21,972 nt of DNA, taken from positions 1 through 21,972 of the IMG/VR virus record IMGVR_UViG_3300032308_002274; one strand, written 5' to 3'. The notes under the pieces were generated by a model, which did not search any database, was not told the origin of the DNA, and worked only from the letters and a program-made list of their open reading frames with translations. A program made the translations under genes and the position numbers. The DNA is from a virus. Of this stretch, positions 1 through 7,542 are shown in pieces. How positions within the stretch are numbered: the stretch's first letter is position 1; each line of letters begins with the position of its first letter.

Positions 1-14
1 ATATGATATGGCAT
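1..14 (-). CDS. Start of a further gene, cut by the window edge
   Basis: An ATG at 14 overlaps the TGA stop of the gp10-like gene (TGATG), the same kind of junction used by neighbouring genes here. Only four codons (M-P-Y-H) lie inside the window, so nothing can be said about the product. By position a head or head-tail connector gene is expected. This is inference from the coupling pattern alone. Confidence 0.4.
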
Positions 15-475
15 CAGATTGACTCCATTGCTTGTGCGACAAGTTTGTCCAGCGTGCCATTGGATTGGATGGTATCAACAGCTTGTGAAGCAGTATTCCA
101 TCTTCCTTTGTGTATCTCTGCTTGCTGATCACCGACGACATATGGCGCATACGAAGCTGCACTCGTCAGCACTGCTTCATCACCTTGCAAATCAACACGA
201 TATGAGCGATTCAATGTCTCGCTTCCTTTCAATCCTGAGCCAGTACCTCGCTTATATGGCACAGTGATTGCACCACTACTGATATTAGCCATGACAAATC
301 TTCGTTGCTTCTCAGATTTGAATTTCATGCTTCCTCTTGCTGGAGGTGCTGGCTTATCCTCATTCAGCTGGCCTTGCACAAGCACAGCATATCCAAGAGT
401 CACTGTGCGAATCATCTCACCAATCTGCGCTTCACCAATCCTGCCAAGCATTTCTATTGTGATGCTGTTTGCCAT
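14..475 (-). CDS. HK97 gp10-like head-tail/minor structural protein (putative)
   Basis: A 153-residue protein encoded directly after the portal gene; its ATG overlaps the portal stop (TAATG), so it is translationally coupled. The central and C-terminal part reads like HK97 gp10-type tail-completion proteins: a strand-rich stretch ending in SYAPYV (about residues 108-113), then an IHKGRW element and a helical tail. The N-terminal third (GRIGEAQIGEMIRTVTLGYA) looks like an amphipathic helix. In gp10-like families such proteins sit at the head-tail interface. That role is inferred from resemblance and gene order; no catalytic motif is seen. It could also be a virion-morphogenesis protein of another family. 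Confidence 0.55.
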   Translation of the reverse strand: MANSITIEMLGRIGEAQIGEMIRTVTLGYAVLVQGQLNEDKPAPPARGSMKFKSEKQRRFVMANISSGAITVPYKRGTGSGLKGSETLNRSYRVDLQGDEAVLTSAASYAPYVVGDQQAEIHKGRWNTASQAVDTIQSNGTLDKLVAQAMESI

Positions 476-2529
476 TATTTCACCAATCTCAGAGACGTGT
501 CACATCGACAATTGACGTGTGCTGGAGGCCCTTCAGACAATTCAGCTGGCCATTGGTCTTCAGTCGCTCCATTCAGCTTCACGCCATAGACCTGGCCAGT
601 ACAGATGGTACACACAAGCTCATCTGCATCTGTATTCCAGACGCGTGTCATCTGGATACCTCGCTGTGCAAGATAATCTTTGTAAGATGTCGTTGCCTGC
701 GAAGCTGCGCGTGTGGTCTCTGTGATGGCTATCATCTTGGCACGCATGGGATCACTGAGAGGAAGCACAGCAGCTTCCAAATCTTGAATGGTCATACCTG
801 GTGTGGTGCGATACATTTCTATGATTGGCTTGATACGATCTGCTGTGGTTTGGTCAATCTTATCTGTGGTCTTTGGTGTGTAATCAGATAACCAGTCTTG
901 GATATATCGCGACTGGTCTCCAGTATCCATAGGAATGCTGAATTGTGTACCTAGTCTGTCGATACGTTTGCCCATGGTCGTATTCAGCTCAGCATCCAGC
1001 ACTGGTTTGATTACTTCTCGCAGTGATGTCTCTGGTGTCTTGTCTTTGGCGATATCGCGTGCCCATTGCTGGCCTTTGGCACGCATTTCCTTGATGATGC
1101 GATTGTAAATGCGCAATTCATCTGGTGTCATGTCGTCTACTGGCGCTTTAATGGCATGAATGATTTCATGCACATCTGCGACAGTCATCCCTTTATAGCA
1201 TCGCTCCATGACTGCATCGATACGGTCAATTGGAATCAGCGCAGAATCAAATGATGTCTTGGGATCGCGACCGGTTTTGATTCTGCGCTCAATTTTTTTT
1301 GCGAGTAGTGCCCATTCTGCATTTTTTGCTTCAGCATCTGCAGGCAGTGCAACAATTTCTGGCTCGACAGGCAATGGCTCAGAGACTGGTGCAGGATTGA
1401 CCGTCTCTGTGACTGTATCTGTGACGACTGGTGTTGGTGCAGTATCTGCTGGCCAATACTCATCCAGATTATCAATACCAAGCAATTGCGCAGCAGATCG
1501 CGCAGGAATTCCACCTTGCACATACTGCAGGAAGCTCGACGCACGCGCAGCTTCGTCTGTCTGGAATACGTCCATGGTTTCTGGATTAAATCGGAATTGG
1601 TATTTGAGAGGATTGAGCAATTGGCTGTTTATGACTGATTCGTACATGTTGAGTCTTGGAGTGATGGTCTCACGCCAAAACGATTGGCGATCACTGTCAG
1701 CTGTTGCATAGTTTGCTGCACTGGCTTCCAACATGGTGCGAGGAACACCAAGAGTCGCAGCCATGGCAGTAATGGTGCGCTCAGACAATTCTGGCATCTG
1801 CATGGTGTCGATGTTTGGCGTAATCTGCGTCACCTTCAAATCTGGACTGCGCAGAAACAAATACTTGAATGCATTCATGATGCCACCACCAGCTTTGGCA
1901 TTGATGTCTGCACTGAATCGCTCTACCTCAGCAGTATCGGTATACTCTGGCAGATTCATCACAGTGACTGGCTGTGCGCCACCTTGGAAGAATGCTGTGG
2001 CGAATGCAGTCAGGTAATGCGACAATTGCGCGTGTTGCAGTGCCACAGCAGCTGGCGCCAGACCTGGCCCAACATCCTCCACAAAGCTTGGCTCACGAAA
2101 ATACACAATGTCATCAATCGTCCATGGCCCATACAGACGACCATTCAGAGTCTGTGACCAAATCATTCCGCGATACGGCTCATAGATGTCTGCTTTGCCC
2201 TGGTCGAAAAACCATGTAGTGTTTGCAGGATTGAGACAAATGAAACCAGTGAGTGTGCGACCCTTGACGACGCGAAGCCAGTATGCTGCGCCAAACACAA
2301 GCAGACTGCGCTCAGTATCCTTGATGAGCTGTGGCACATTCATCTGCCATGGCCATTCGACTGGCTGATTATTGCGTGTCAGCTGAAATGGCACACTGGA
2401 CAAAGCATCTGCGCGCAGATTGACTGCGCGATAGAGCATGGGCACCAATCGATACGCATCAGCTGGAGAATACAGCTTTCCGCTTCGATTCATGGCTTCT
2501 AGCCATCCATTTGGATACTGAATTGGCAT
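475..2529 (-). CDS. Portal protein fused to a MuF-like head morphogenesis domain
   Basis: Predicted product of 684 residues. The N-terminal part (to about residue 350) is a HK97-type portal (Phage_portal family): YSPADAYRLVPMLYRAVNLRA near the start and LGVPRTMLEASAANYATADS in the centre. A Pro/Thr/Val-rich linker follows (about 360-400), then a helical region. The last about 60 residues carry a Mu F/SPP1 gp7-like minor head signature: CTIC at 640-643 and HVNCRC at 671-676. Portals form the dodecameric DNA entry ring; MuF proteins join the procapsid with it. Separate portal and MuF genes are the usual state, and this is nearly the summed length. The start at 2529 is preferred because GGAG lies 9 bases upstream and it overlaps the TerL stop as TAATG; an ATG at 2544 overlaps the ribosome site itself. 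Confidence 0.9.
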   Translation of the reverse strand: MPIQYPNGWLEAMNRSGKLYSPADAYRLVPMLYRAVNLRADALSSVPFQLTRNNQPVEWPWQMNVPQLIKDTERSLLVFGAAYWLRVVKGRTLTGFICLNPANTTWFFDQGKADIYEPYRGMIWSQTLNGRLYGPWTIDDIVYFREPSFVEDVGPGLAPAAVALQHAQLSHYLTAFATAFFQGGAQPVTVMNLPEYTDTAEVERFSADINAKAGGGIMNAFKYLFLRSPDLKVTQITPNIDTMQMPELSERTITAMAATLGVPRTMLEASAANYATADSDRQSFWRETITPRLNMYESVINSQLLNPLKYQFRFNPETMDVFQTDEAARASSFLQYVQGGIPARSAAQLLGIDNLDEYWPADTAPTPVVTDTVTETVNPAPVSEPLPVEPEIVALPADAEAKNAEWALLAKKIERRIKTGRDPKTSFDSALIPIDRIDAVMERCYKGMTVADVHEIIHAIKAPVDDMTPDELRIYNRIIKEMRAKGQQWARDIAKDKTPETSLREVIKPVLDAELNTTMGKRIDRLGTQFSIPMDTGDQSRYIQDWLSDYTPKTTDKIDQTTADRIKPIIEMYRTTPGMTIQDLEAAVLPLSDPMRAKMIAITETTRAASQATTSYKDYLAQRGIQMTRVWNTDADELVCTICTGQVYGVKLNGATEDQWPAELSEGPPAHVNCRCDTSLRLVK

Positions 2530-3737
2530 TATGCAAAACTCCATTCTATCTTTGGCGTGCTGAGCATACCTACTGCACCACTCACTGCATCCACATAGTC
2601 ATCATGTGGCGCATGAGGAAACGCCACAGTCTCGTCTAAGAAATCGCGTGTCCATGCGCCAGCAACGATGCGCACTGCACCTGCTTCAGCTCTTCCTGCC
2701 CATGGCATAGCACGCTGAATTTTATCACCTCGCACATCGATTCCGCGAAATGGCACAGATGCCAATTCTGGCAGTCGTCGCAATTCCTGCACAGCAGCCA
2801 GACCATTCATGGCTTTTTCAATGCCATGTGTGGTGTCTGTCTCGCTACGCATGATCGACACCATGACTCTTCGCACATCTGGCCATTCTGCGCGCATATG
2901 GATGCCATCAGCAATGTACAGCATACCTTCATGCAGACAGCATCGCACAGATGCTGTATAGTCTGCAGTCTGCTTTGTTGATGTTGCTAAATCCCAATAT
3001 CGAAACCATTTGGCGCCATGTGGTCGCACATCAGTGAGCTTCAGCCATTCTCTGCGAAACAGTGTGCCAATGGGATCAGTGAATTCACCATCTACTTCTT
3101 GTCGATACATCTCAGATGTCATGGACTGTCGCAGTGTGGCAACGAATGTGTCATCCAGAAAGAAATTGTCTGTGGTCTTGCTTCTCACTGTGGCATAGTC
3201 TTTGTGATCGCCATTGAAAAGCTCATAGACCCAATCTTTTCCTCTTGGAGTCGTCGTCATCCATGCTCTACCTGGAGATTCTCGCAATGTCGCAATGGAC
3301 AATGGCCAAATCTCTGCATCCATCATTGCGACTTCATCAAGCCATAGCCATCCAGCATTGGCACCTCGCAAACGATCTGGATTGTCAGCACTGCGAAAGA
3401 TGATGCGTCGATTGCCAATCAAACGCAATTCCATTTCGCTTTTATTCCATGCAGTCACAATGCCTGCTTTGGCAGTGAGTTTCAGAATGGTTTCCATGGC
3501 ACCAAGACGAAGCATGGGATAGGTAGGTGCAACGACCAGACCTGTCGTGTCTTTGGGCTGTCGCAGTGCTTCGACTGCACCAGCACGTGTCTTGCCAGAT
3601 CCACGACCACCTACAAACAAACGAAAACGCGCATCATTGGCCCAAAACGTTTTTTGTGGAGACGTCTGTGAGGTGTGGCGAATCGTCGGTGCTGAGGTCG
3701 ATGACGTAATCTGTTGGTGTGCTGGTACTAATGACAT
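2529..3737 (-). CDS. terL: Large terminase subunit (ATPase-nuclease)
   Basis: A 402-residue DNA-packaging motor that pumps DNA through the portal and cuts it. Visible motifs: Walker A GGRGSGKT (43-50), Walker B LWLDE (131-135), coupling motif TTTPRG (161-166), and RNase H-like nuclease acidic residues in RYWDL (D249) and HDDYVDA (378-384). Length and motif order fit Terminase_6-type proteins. No in-frame ATG, GTG or TTG occurs after 3737 before the ATPase core, so the gene must overlap terS by 104 bases, more than any other junction in the structural genes. The ribosome site at 3737 is weak (GAGA), which may mean dependence on terS translation. The stop overlaps the portal start (TAATG). Confidence 0.96.
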   Translation of the reverse strand: MSLVPAHQQITSSTSAPTIRHTSQTSPQKTFWANDARFRLFVGGRGSGKTRAGAVEALRQPKDTTGLVVAPTYPMLRLGAMETILKLTAKAGIVTAWNKSEMELRLIGNRRIIFRSADNPDRLRGANAGWLWLDEVAMMDAEIWPLSIATLRESPGRAWMTTTPRGKDWVYELFNGDHKDYATVRSKTTDNFFLDDTFVATLRQSMTSEMYRQEVDGEFTDPIGTLFRREWLKLTDVRPHGAKWFRYWDLATSTKQTADYTASVRCCLHEGMLYIADGIHMRAEWPDVRRVMVSIMRSETDTTHGIEKAMNGLAAVQELRRLPELASVPFRGIDVRGDKIQRAMPWAGRAEAGAVRIVAGAWTRDFLDETVAFPHAPHDDYVDAVSGAVGMLSTPKIEWSFA

Positions 3738-4050
3738 GATGATTGTCTCGATATTTCCATGGTCGCAATCCCTTCAATAAGAAAATCAGAAGCACGTCGC
3801 TGCCAGCTTTGGCACGATCACGCGCAATTGCTTCCAATTCGTCTGCGCCATCATCCTCAGCATCGCTCAGTGCCTGGCGAAACTCATCATCTATGTCTCG
3901 CAGTTTATACACAGCACGTCGAGAAACTCCAGCTAACAGCAATGCCTGCTTTACATTGCCAGTCTTGGAGTATGCGCGCAGGAATGGCACTGCCCACAAT
4001 GGACGATTAGGAAGATTGTATTCCGCTTCTTTGCGTTTGACGATTGTCAT
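3634..4050 (-). CDS. terS: Small terminase subunit (DNA recognition)
   Basis: A 138-residue protein immediately before TerL. Residues 31-51 (GNVKQALLLAGVSRRAVYKL) form a clear helix-turn-helix, followed by DDEFRQALSDAEDDGADELE and a helical LLIFLLKGLRPWKYRDN segment typical of phage small terminases of the HTH/Terminase_2-like group. The protein would bind the packaging site and load TerL. The C-terminal about 35 residues (Ser/Thr/Asp rich) are encoded in DNA that also encodes the TerL N-terminus in another frame. The start overlaps the holin stop by four bases (ATGA). The functional call rests on motif plus position. Confidence 0.87.
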   Translation of the reverse strand: MTIVKRKEAEYNLPNRPLWAVPFLRAYSKTGNVKQALLLAGVSRRAVYKLRDIDDEFRQALSDAEDDGADELEAIARDRAKAGSDVLLIFLLKGLRPWKYRDNHHVISTSTPTDYVIDLSTDDSPHLTDVSTKNVLGQ

Positions 4051-4223
4051 CGTATCGACTCTGAAGATACAAAGCGCAGAAGCACATTCACAATAGCAAG
4101 AGCGTATGCGATCTGTGGCGCAATTTCCTGCACCTCAGGCCATGCTGCAATTGTTGCGAGAATCATGGCAATCAGAGAAAGCACATTAATCCAAACCGTC
4201 TTTGATTTGTACCATCGCTTCAT
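4047..4223 (-). CDS. Holin candidate, two hydrophobic segments
   Basis: A 58-residue protein with a positively charged start (MKRWYKSK), hydrophobic segments at about 10-27 and 37-51 separated by WPEVQEIAPQ, and a short polar tail. This matches small class-II-type holins, which form inner-membrane lesions that release or activate the endolysin. It lies directly downstream of the endolysin and XhlA-like genes. Start choice: GGGAGG sits 6 bases before the ATG at 4223 (TGATG overlap with the upstream stop). An ATG at 4226 is also possible but has only 3 bases of spacing. The holin role is inferred from topology and neighbours. Confidence 0.75.
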   Translation of the reverse strand: MKRWYKSKTVWINVLSLIAMILATIAAWPEVQEIAPQIAYALAIVNVLLRFVSSESIR

Positions 4224-4426
4224 CATGCACCTCCCATGCGAAACCATGCAAGAAACAGCATCCATGCGCCAGTACCTGCAATCATGACCAGATATACCTG
4301 TTGTTCGAGACGCGCAATGCGCTTCTCAAACTCTTTGAAATTGGCATCTCCAGATTCCAAACGTCGCAAGATCATGTCTTGCTTTTCCTCTATTCGCGCC
4401 AGCTTTGTTTCTACAGTCTCACTCAT
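4223..4426 (-). CDS. XhlA-like membrane-anchored coiled-coil protein
   Basis: A 67-residue protein: an N-terminal heptad-like charged region (about 4-44, with ARIEEKQDMILRRLES) followed by one membrane segment (about 45-63, YLVMIAGTGAWMLFLAWF) and a tiny tail. This is the architecture of haemolysin XhlA-family proteins, which are known to act with a holin in lysis of some Gram-positive bacteria. The start at 4426 has AAGGA 8-9 bases upstream and overlaps the endolysin stop by eight bases (ATGAGTGA). A longer reading from 4558 would run deep into the endolysin gene and has no reason to be used. Confidence 0.75.
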   Translation of the reverse strand: MSETVETKLARIEEKQDMILRRLESGDANFKEFEKRIARLEQQVYLVMIAGTGAWMLFLAWFRMGGA

Positions 4427-4976
4427 GACTATTTCCTTGATATGCTCTAAACTCTGTGCGAATGACATCCATGTTGATTGCTGAGCCTGGACACGTCTTG
4501 CGCGCAGCTTGATATTCTCGATGGCCTTTGAGCGTGTCAGATGTGACTGTGATTCCATGCCATGCCATCAGTGCGAGAGTCGTTGCGCGCACCATGGTGT
4601 GCAAATCATCTGGCCATGGTCGCACATCGTAATCACCAACAACCTCAATGCCCCACATCGACGCATTACCTTTGAAATCACTGCAGTGAATTCCTGCCAC
4701 ATTCAATGGGCACATCTGCCAGATACCATCATTCTCTACTCTTGGAGATCCAAGCACAATAAACAAATGTGGGCCACCACGCCAGCCCATGGCTTGATAT
4801 CTTGCGCTCATGGCATCCATGGTGCGCTTTCCATTCCATTGGCTTGGTGTTGGTCTCCAGGTGTGATGAAGCACGACACCTTTGGCCCATGGCGCAACAT
4901 CTGGATTATGCCTGTCAAGATGCATACGAAATTGCTCAACAGTTTTCCATTGCATCAACGCATACGCATACGTCAT
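4419..4976 (-). CDS. Endolysin, N-acetylmuramoyl-L-alanine amidase (Amidase_2)
   Basis: A 185-residue single-domain protein of the zinc amidase/PGRP fold that cleaves the bond between muramic acid and L-alanine of the stem peptide. Seen: VVLHHTW (34-40, first zinc His), GGPHLFIV (67-74), SMWGIEVVGDYD (106-117), and GHREYQAARKTCPG (151-164) with H152 and C162 as the likely remaining zinc ligands. There is no signal peptide and no separate cell-wall-binding domain, so export would depend on the holin encoded next to it. The start overlaps the upstream stop by four bases (ATGA) with AAGG nine bases before. Confidence 0.9.
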   Translation of the reverse strand: MTYAYALMQWKTVEQFRMHLDRHNPDVAPWAKGVVLHHTWRPTPSQWNGKRTMDAMSARYQAMGWRGGPHLFIVLGSPRVENDGIWQMCPLNVAGIHCSDFKGNASMWGIEVVGDYDVRPWPDDLHTMVRATTLALMAWHGITVTSDTLKGHREYQAARKTCPGSAINMDVIRTEFRAYQGNSHE

Positions 4977-5302
4977 GAGCGAACACCTTGGAATCGAGCA
5001 ATTTTGTTCATGAATGTGGTGCCATTGATTCGATTGACTATGAAATACAATTCATTGCCAATCACTGTGATGTTGCCATGCGCATCTTCGTAATGCTGAA
5101 TCAATTCCCATGGTGCAGTGAGAGATTTGCGATACCACAAATGGATTGCAAATTTCTTGCTAGGAATCAGGTAGCTGCCCATTGATGTCGCAAACCATTG
5201 ACCTGCTTTGTCTACCTGCACAAATGTCTGTGTGGCAGTGTAGGTGCCACCAGGAATGTTCAATTCACAAGGATTTGGAATTACTGACTGCGCGTTTGTC
5301 AT
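4973..5302 (-). CDS. Unknown protein upstream of the endolysin
   Basis: 109 residues, not recognised. The sequence is strand-like with alternating hydrophobic residues (TYTATQTFVQV, KKFAIHLWYRKSL, ELYFIVNRINGTTF) and ends basic; no membrane segment or signal peptide is seen. A strong ribosome site GAGGAG lies 7 bases before the ATG at 5302; the ATG at 5308 would touch that site and is rejected. It is coupled to the endolysin by an ATGA overlap, so it may be a late virion or lysis-associated protein. That is a position-based guess. The 43 bases upstream, before dcd, hold no gene. Confidence 0.75.
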   Translation of the reverse strand: MTNAQSVIPNPCELNIPGGTYTATQTFVQVDKAGQWFATSMGSYLIPSKKFAIHLWYRKSLTAPWELIQHYEDAHGNITVIGNELYFIVNRINGTTFMNKIARFQGVRS

Positions 5303-5345
5303 GGTCATTCTCCTCTTTTCTTATTATCGCATCACTGTCAAGAAT

Positions 5346-5897
5346 TCATTGCGTCACCTTTGGCAATGTTACTCCAAGCTGATCTTGGTATTTTCCTCGC
5401 TTATCTGCATAGGTAATTGCTGGCCGATCTCCACGAAAAAACATGACCTGTGCGATTCCTTCATTGGCGTATATCTTGACAGGATTCAGAGACGCATTGT
5501 GTATCTCAATGGTCAATTCTCCACGCCATCCTGGCTCCATTGGTGTGCAGTTGACTATCAGTCCACATCTGGCATACGTAGATTTTCCAACAACGATGCC
5601 AATGATGTCTTCTGGTATATCGAATGTCTCCACAGATCGACATAGCACGAAATCGCCAGCAGGCAGAATGATTGCATTTTGTTTCTCTGTGTCTACTGCC
5701 ATCACATCGAAGCCATCAGTGTTTTTGGGATCAATGGTGTCATTTTTGTACCAACACCATTCTTCAGCAACACGCATGTCATAGCCAAACGATGTGACAC
5801 CATAGGAAATTGTGTTTGGCCTGCTGGCATACTCAGCAAATGGCGCAATCATTCCTTTGGCAGCGAGACGTGTAATTTCTTTGTCATTCAGAATCAT
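5346..5897 (-). CDS. dcd: dCTP deaminase
   Basis: A 183-residue trimeric dUTPase-superfamily enzyme converting dCTP to dUTP, the first step towards dTMP. Diagnostic motifs: VGKSTYARCGL (103-113, with S106 and R110), EPGWRGELTIEI (121-132, catalytic E131), EGIAQVMFF (146-154) and the C-terminal GKYQDQ lid (168-173). Length is normal for the family. The start at 5897 overlaps the thyX stop (ATGA), so the two dTMP-pathway genes are translationally coupled. No separate dUTPase gene is seen in the window, so the dUTP step falls to a host enzyme, to a gene outside, or to a bifunctional Dcd; sequence alone does not decide. Confidence 0.93.
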   Translation of the reverse strand: MILNDKEITRLAAKGMIAPFAEYASRPNTISYGVTSFGYDMRVAEEWCWYKNDTIDPKNTDGFDVMAVDTEKQNAIILPAGDFVLCRSVETFDIPEDIIGIVVGKSTYARCGLIVNCTPMEPGWRGELTIEIHNASLNPVKIYANEGIAQVMFFRGDRPAITYADKRGKYQDQLGVTLPKVTQ

Positions 5898-6562
5898 TCG
5901 AAGGCCTTCCATGCTTGACCATAGTGATGGTCACAAATCGTGTTGACTGCATCTGCGTAATGTCGAATATGGCTTTGCGCAGTGCTGTGTGTGCGCAGAC
6001 TGACGAAATGCTTTAATGCCTGCTGTGATGCTGTCCAGTAGAAACGTGTGTACACTGCCAATGGCAAAGCCATGCGTGCTTCCTCGCGAGACATGCCATG
6101 CGCAATCAGGTAATGATAGTGGAGCATAGATGTCTCGATGGATTCGCGCAATTGCTTTGCATGCAATTCGTCCATTGCGTCTGCTGATCCCTGCTTGCTC
6201 ACTGAGCTTTGAAAATGGACGACGTCAGGATTGTATGCATGCAGTATTTCGCTGTATCTCTGAGAAACCTCATTCCATCCAGTATCGACAAATGCATACG
6301 AAGAGCCAACAACATGCTTATACCATTGGCGTGCCACAAACTCTGGACACGACACCATCAGTGTGACTGGCGAATGACGGAATGGAGACCAATGACCGTC
6401 TTTGGCCAGACGCGCAATCAGACGCGCATCCTTCTCAGGATCATGCGCACCATCTTTGTCGTAACTCACTCTGGCTGCATCAGTGATTTTCTCTGATGGA
6501 TTGACGGTCATCCAGTCTACCAATTCGACAAAACCATGCTGGCCATCAACGTCGATTCTCAT
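5894..6562 (-). CDS. thyX: Flavin-dependent thymidylate synthase ThyX
   Basis: 222 residues. ThyX makes dTMP from dUMP using FAD, NADPH and methylene-tetrahydrofolate. Family features seen: HWSPFRHSPVTLMV (57-70), VARQWYKH (76-83), WNEVSQRYSE (96-105), and the C-terminal helix EARMALPLAVYTRFYWTAS (161-179) with LRTHSTAQSHIRHYA. The usual RHR at the start of the signature is KHV here, and extra residues (SSYAFVDTG) separate it from NEVSQRYS. I recall this variation in other phage ThyX proteins, so activity is still likely. Its start overlaps the upstream stop (ATGA). Confidence 0.92.
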   Translation of the reverse strand: MRIDVDGQHGFVELVDWMTVNPSEKITDAARVSYDKDGAHDPEKDARLIARLAKDGHWSPFRHSPVTLMVSCPEFVARQWYKHVVGSSYAFVDTGWNEVSQRYSEILHAYNPDVVHFQSSVSKQGSADAMDELHAKQLRESIETSMLHYHYLIAHGMSREEARMALPLAVYTRFYWTASQQALKHFVSLRTHSTAQSHIRHYADAVNTICDHHYGQAWKAFE

Positions 6563-6867
6563 GCGCGTTTCTCTGCTTCCTCTTTGTATACCTGCTTCTG
6601 CAATTGCTCAATCCTCACAGTGATTTGACTGCGCCAGATGTGCAAATCCTCTCGCTCAGGATGCTTGGCAATCTCTGCGTCAATCTCCATGCGCTTCCAT
6701 CGCCAGAATTCCAAGACCTGCATTGTGCTATTACTCATGTCAAACTTTCCTTCCTGCGATTGGTCATATGTTGGCTCATTGCGTTTTTCCTTCAGCAACA
6801 TCATCAGAAATGCGTGCGCATGTTTACCTTGGAGTTTGATTCGAATGTATTCATCATCACTACTCAT
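6559..6867 (-). CDS. Unknown protein, larger member of a paralogous pair
   Basis: 102 residues, no recognised family. Residues 44-102 (from MSNSTMQVLEFWRWK through EIAKHPEREDLHIWRSQI) resemble the entire next-upstream gene product, so the two share a helical, charged domain. The first 43 residues have no counterpart there. An internal ATG at 6738 begins the shared part and has its own AAGGA site about 9 bases upstream, so a 59-residue shorter product is possible. Starts and stops overlap neighbours by ATGA on both sides. The charged helices suggest a coiled coil; no function is assigned. Confidence 0.7.
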   Translation of the reverse strand: MSSDDEYIRIKLQGKHAHAFLMMLLKEKRNEPTYDQSQEGKFDMSNSTMQVLEFWRWKRMEIDAEIAKHPEREDLHIWRSQITVRIEQLQKQVYKEEAEKRA

Positions 6868-7073
6868 TTTCTGTATCCAAGCATTATTGCTAATTCTTCA
6901 GTCAAAGCTAATATTTTAGCTTTGATTTCATTGCGCCAATCATTTACAGTCTGTTTTGAAGTAATCAATGCATTCTGTCGATCAGGATTTTTGTCAATTT
7001 CTTCGTTGACCAGCATAAGTTTTAATTGCCAGTATGCCAGATCTTGAATCACATCATCCATCCTATTACTCAT
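6864..7073 (-). CDS. Unknown small helical protein, second member of the paralogous pair
   Basis: 69 residues, starting MSNRMDDVIQDLAYWQLK and containing EEIDKNPDRQ, then a long charged helix to the end. It aligns with the C-terminal half of its downstream neighbour (shared start MSN, EFW/AYW, EI-K-P-R and WR-I positions), which points to local duplication. AAAGG lies 11 bases before the ATG at 7073. A longer open frame exists upstream to 7478, but it only shadows the transglycosylase gene and has no support. No function is assigned. Confidence 0.7.
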   Translation of the reverse strand: MSNRMDDVIQDLAYWQLKLMLVNEEIDKNPDRQNALITSKQTVNDWRNEIKAKILALTEELAIMLGYRK

Positions 7074-7087
7074 GCCCACACTGCCTT

Positions 7088-7180
7088 TCAATATCGAACA
7101 AAACCTACCAAGTAAACAAAGAGAATAAAGCACAGCAAATACAAAATCGTCATCAGTGCGACACCTATGTAATACTTCAC
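7088..7180 (-). CDS. 30-residue single-span membrane micro-protein
   Basis: A GTG start at 7180 overlaps the stop of the transglycosylase-like gene as GTGA, the same four-base coupling used across this genome, with AAAGG about ten bases upstream. The product begins with a short KYY N-terminus, then about 22 hydrophobic residues (VALMTILYLLCFILFVYLVG), and ends FVRY. Nothing but a membrane span is encoded. It may be a holin-like or membrane-adaptor peptide for the neighbouring exported protein; this is inference. It also fills what would otherwise be a gap of about 100 bases in a gapless operon, which supports it. Confidence 0.65.
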   Translation of the reverse strand: MKYYIGVALMTILYLLCFILFVYLVGFVRY

Positions 7181-7542
7181 TGCCACACTGCCTTTCCATC
7201 AATGACGACCATCCATTGTGACCAACATTTTTGCGAAGATTTCCAATGCTTCCATCCATGGCCATCATTCCAGAGTCTTCGGAATGCACTGTACTGATTT
7301 TCATAGGAATCTCGCTGCGCATGGTCTGTGCCCATGAGTTTGAGATATGTTGCGTCGTTGAATTGAAACAGTCCACCATCATTGGTCTCTGACCTGGCTT
7401 GCGTCGTGTATGTACCATAGTTGTATCCATCGCCAGACTCGCATGAGATGATGGCCAGTGCTTCGCGAGACACAGCAAATGGCACTACTCGACAGTCACC
7501 AGCAGAACACAGCAGATACCAGAAAAGCACTATGGTTTCCAT
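7177..7542 (-). CDS. Secreted lysozyme/transglycosylase-like (SLT/Rpf-type) protein
   Basis: 121 residues. The N-terminus METIVLFWYLLCSA is hydrophobic, consistent with a short signal or anchor. The domain then shows IISCESGDGYN (31-41) with candidate catalytic Glu35, NDGGLFQFNDATY (54-66), ENQYSAFRRLWNDG (81-94), and GWKHWKSSQKCW (96-107): the order found in resuscitation-promoting-factor and soluble-transglycosylase-like muralytic domains. C34 and C106 could form a disulfide. GGAG lies eight bases before the ATG at 7542. It sits far from the canonical lysis genes, between two micro-membrane genes, so it may act in wall remodelling or accessory lysis. Enzyme class is by motif only. Confidence 0.75.
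   Translation of the reverse strand: METIVLFWYLLCSAGDCRVVPFAVSREALAIISCESGDGYNYGTYTTQARSETNDGGLFQFNDATYLKLMGTDHAQRDSYENQYSAFRRLWNDGHGWKHWKSSQKCWSQWMVVIDGKAVWQ

Noticed and set aside
4509-5093. Plus-strand open frame of 194 codons opposite the endolysin
   Set aside because: Antisense to a gene with clear amidase motifs; no ribosome site and no recognisable protein features.
5337-5342. TTGACA on the minus strand between dcd and the unknown lysis-region gene
   Set aside because: No -10-like hexamer lies 16-18 bases downstream; GATAAT occurs only 7 bases away, too close for a sigma-70 promoter.
7073-7478. N-terminal extension of the 69-residue gene to a 204-residue protein
   Set aside because: The extension reads the transglycosylase-like gene out of frame and has no ribosome site; the start at 7073 is better supported.
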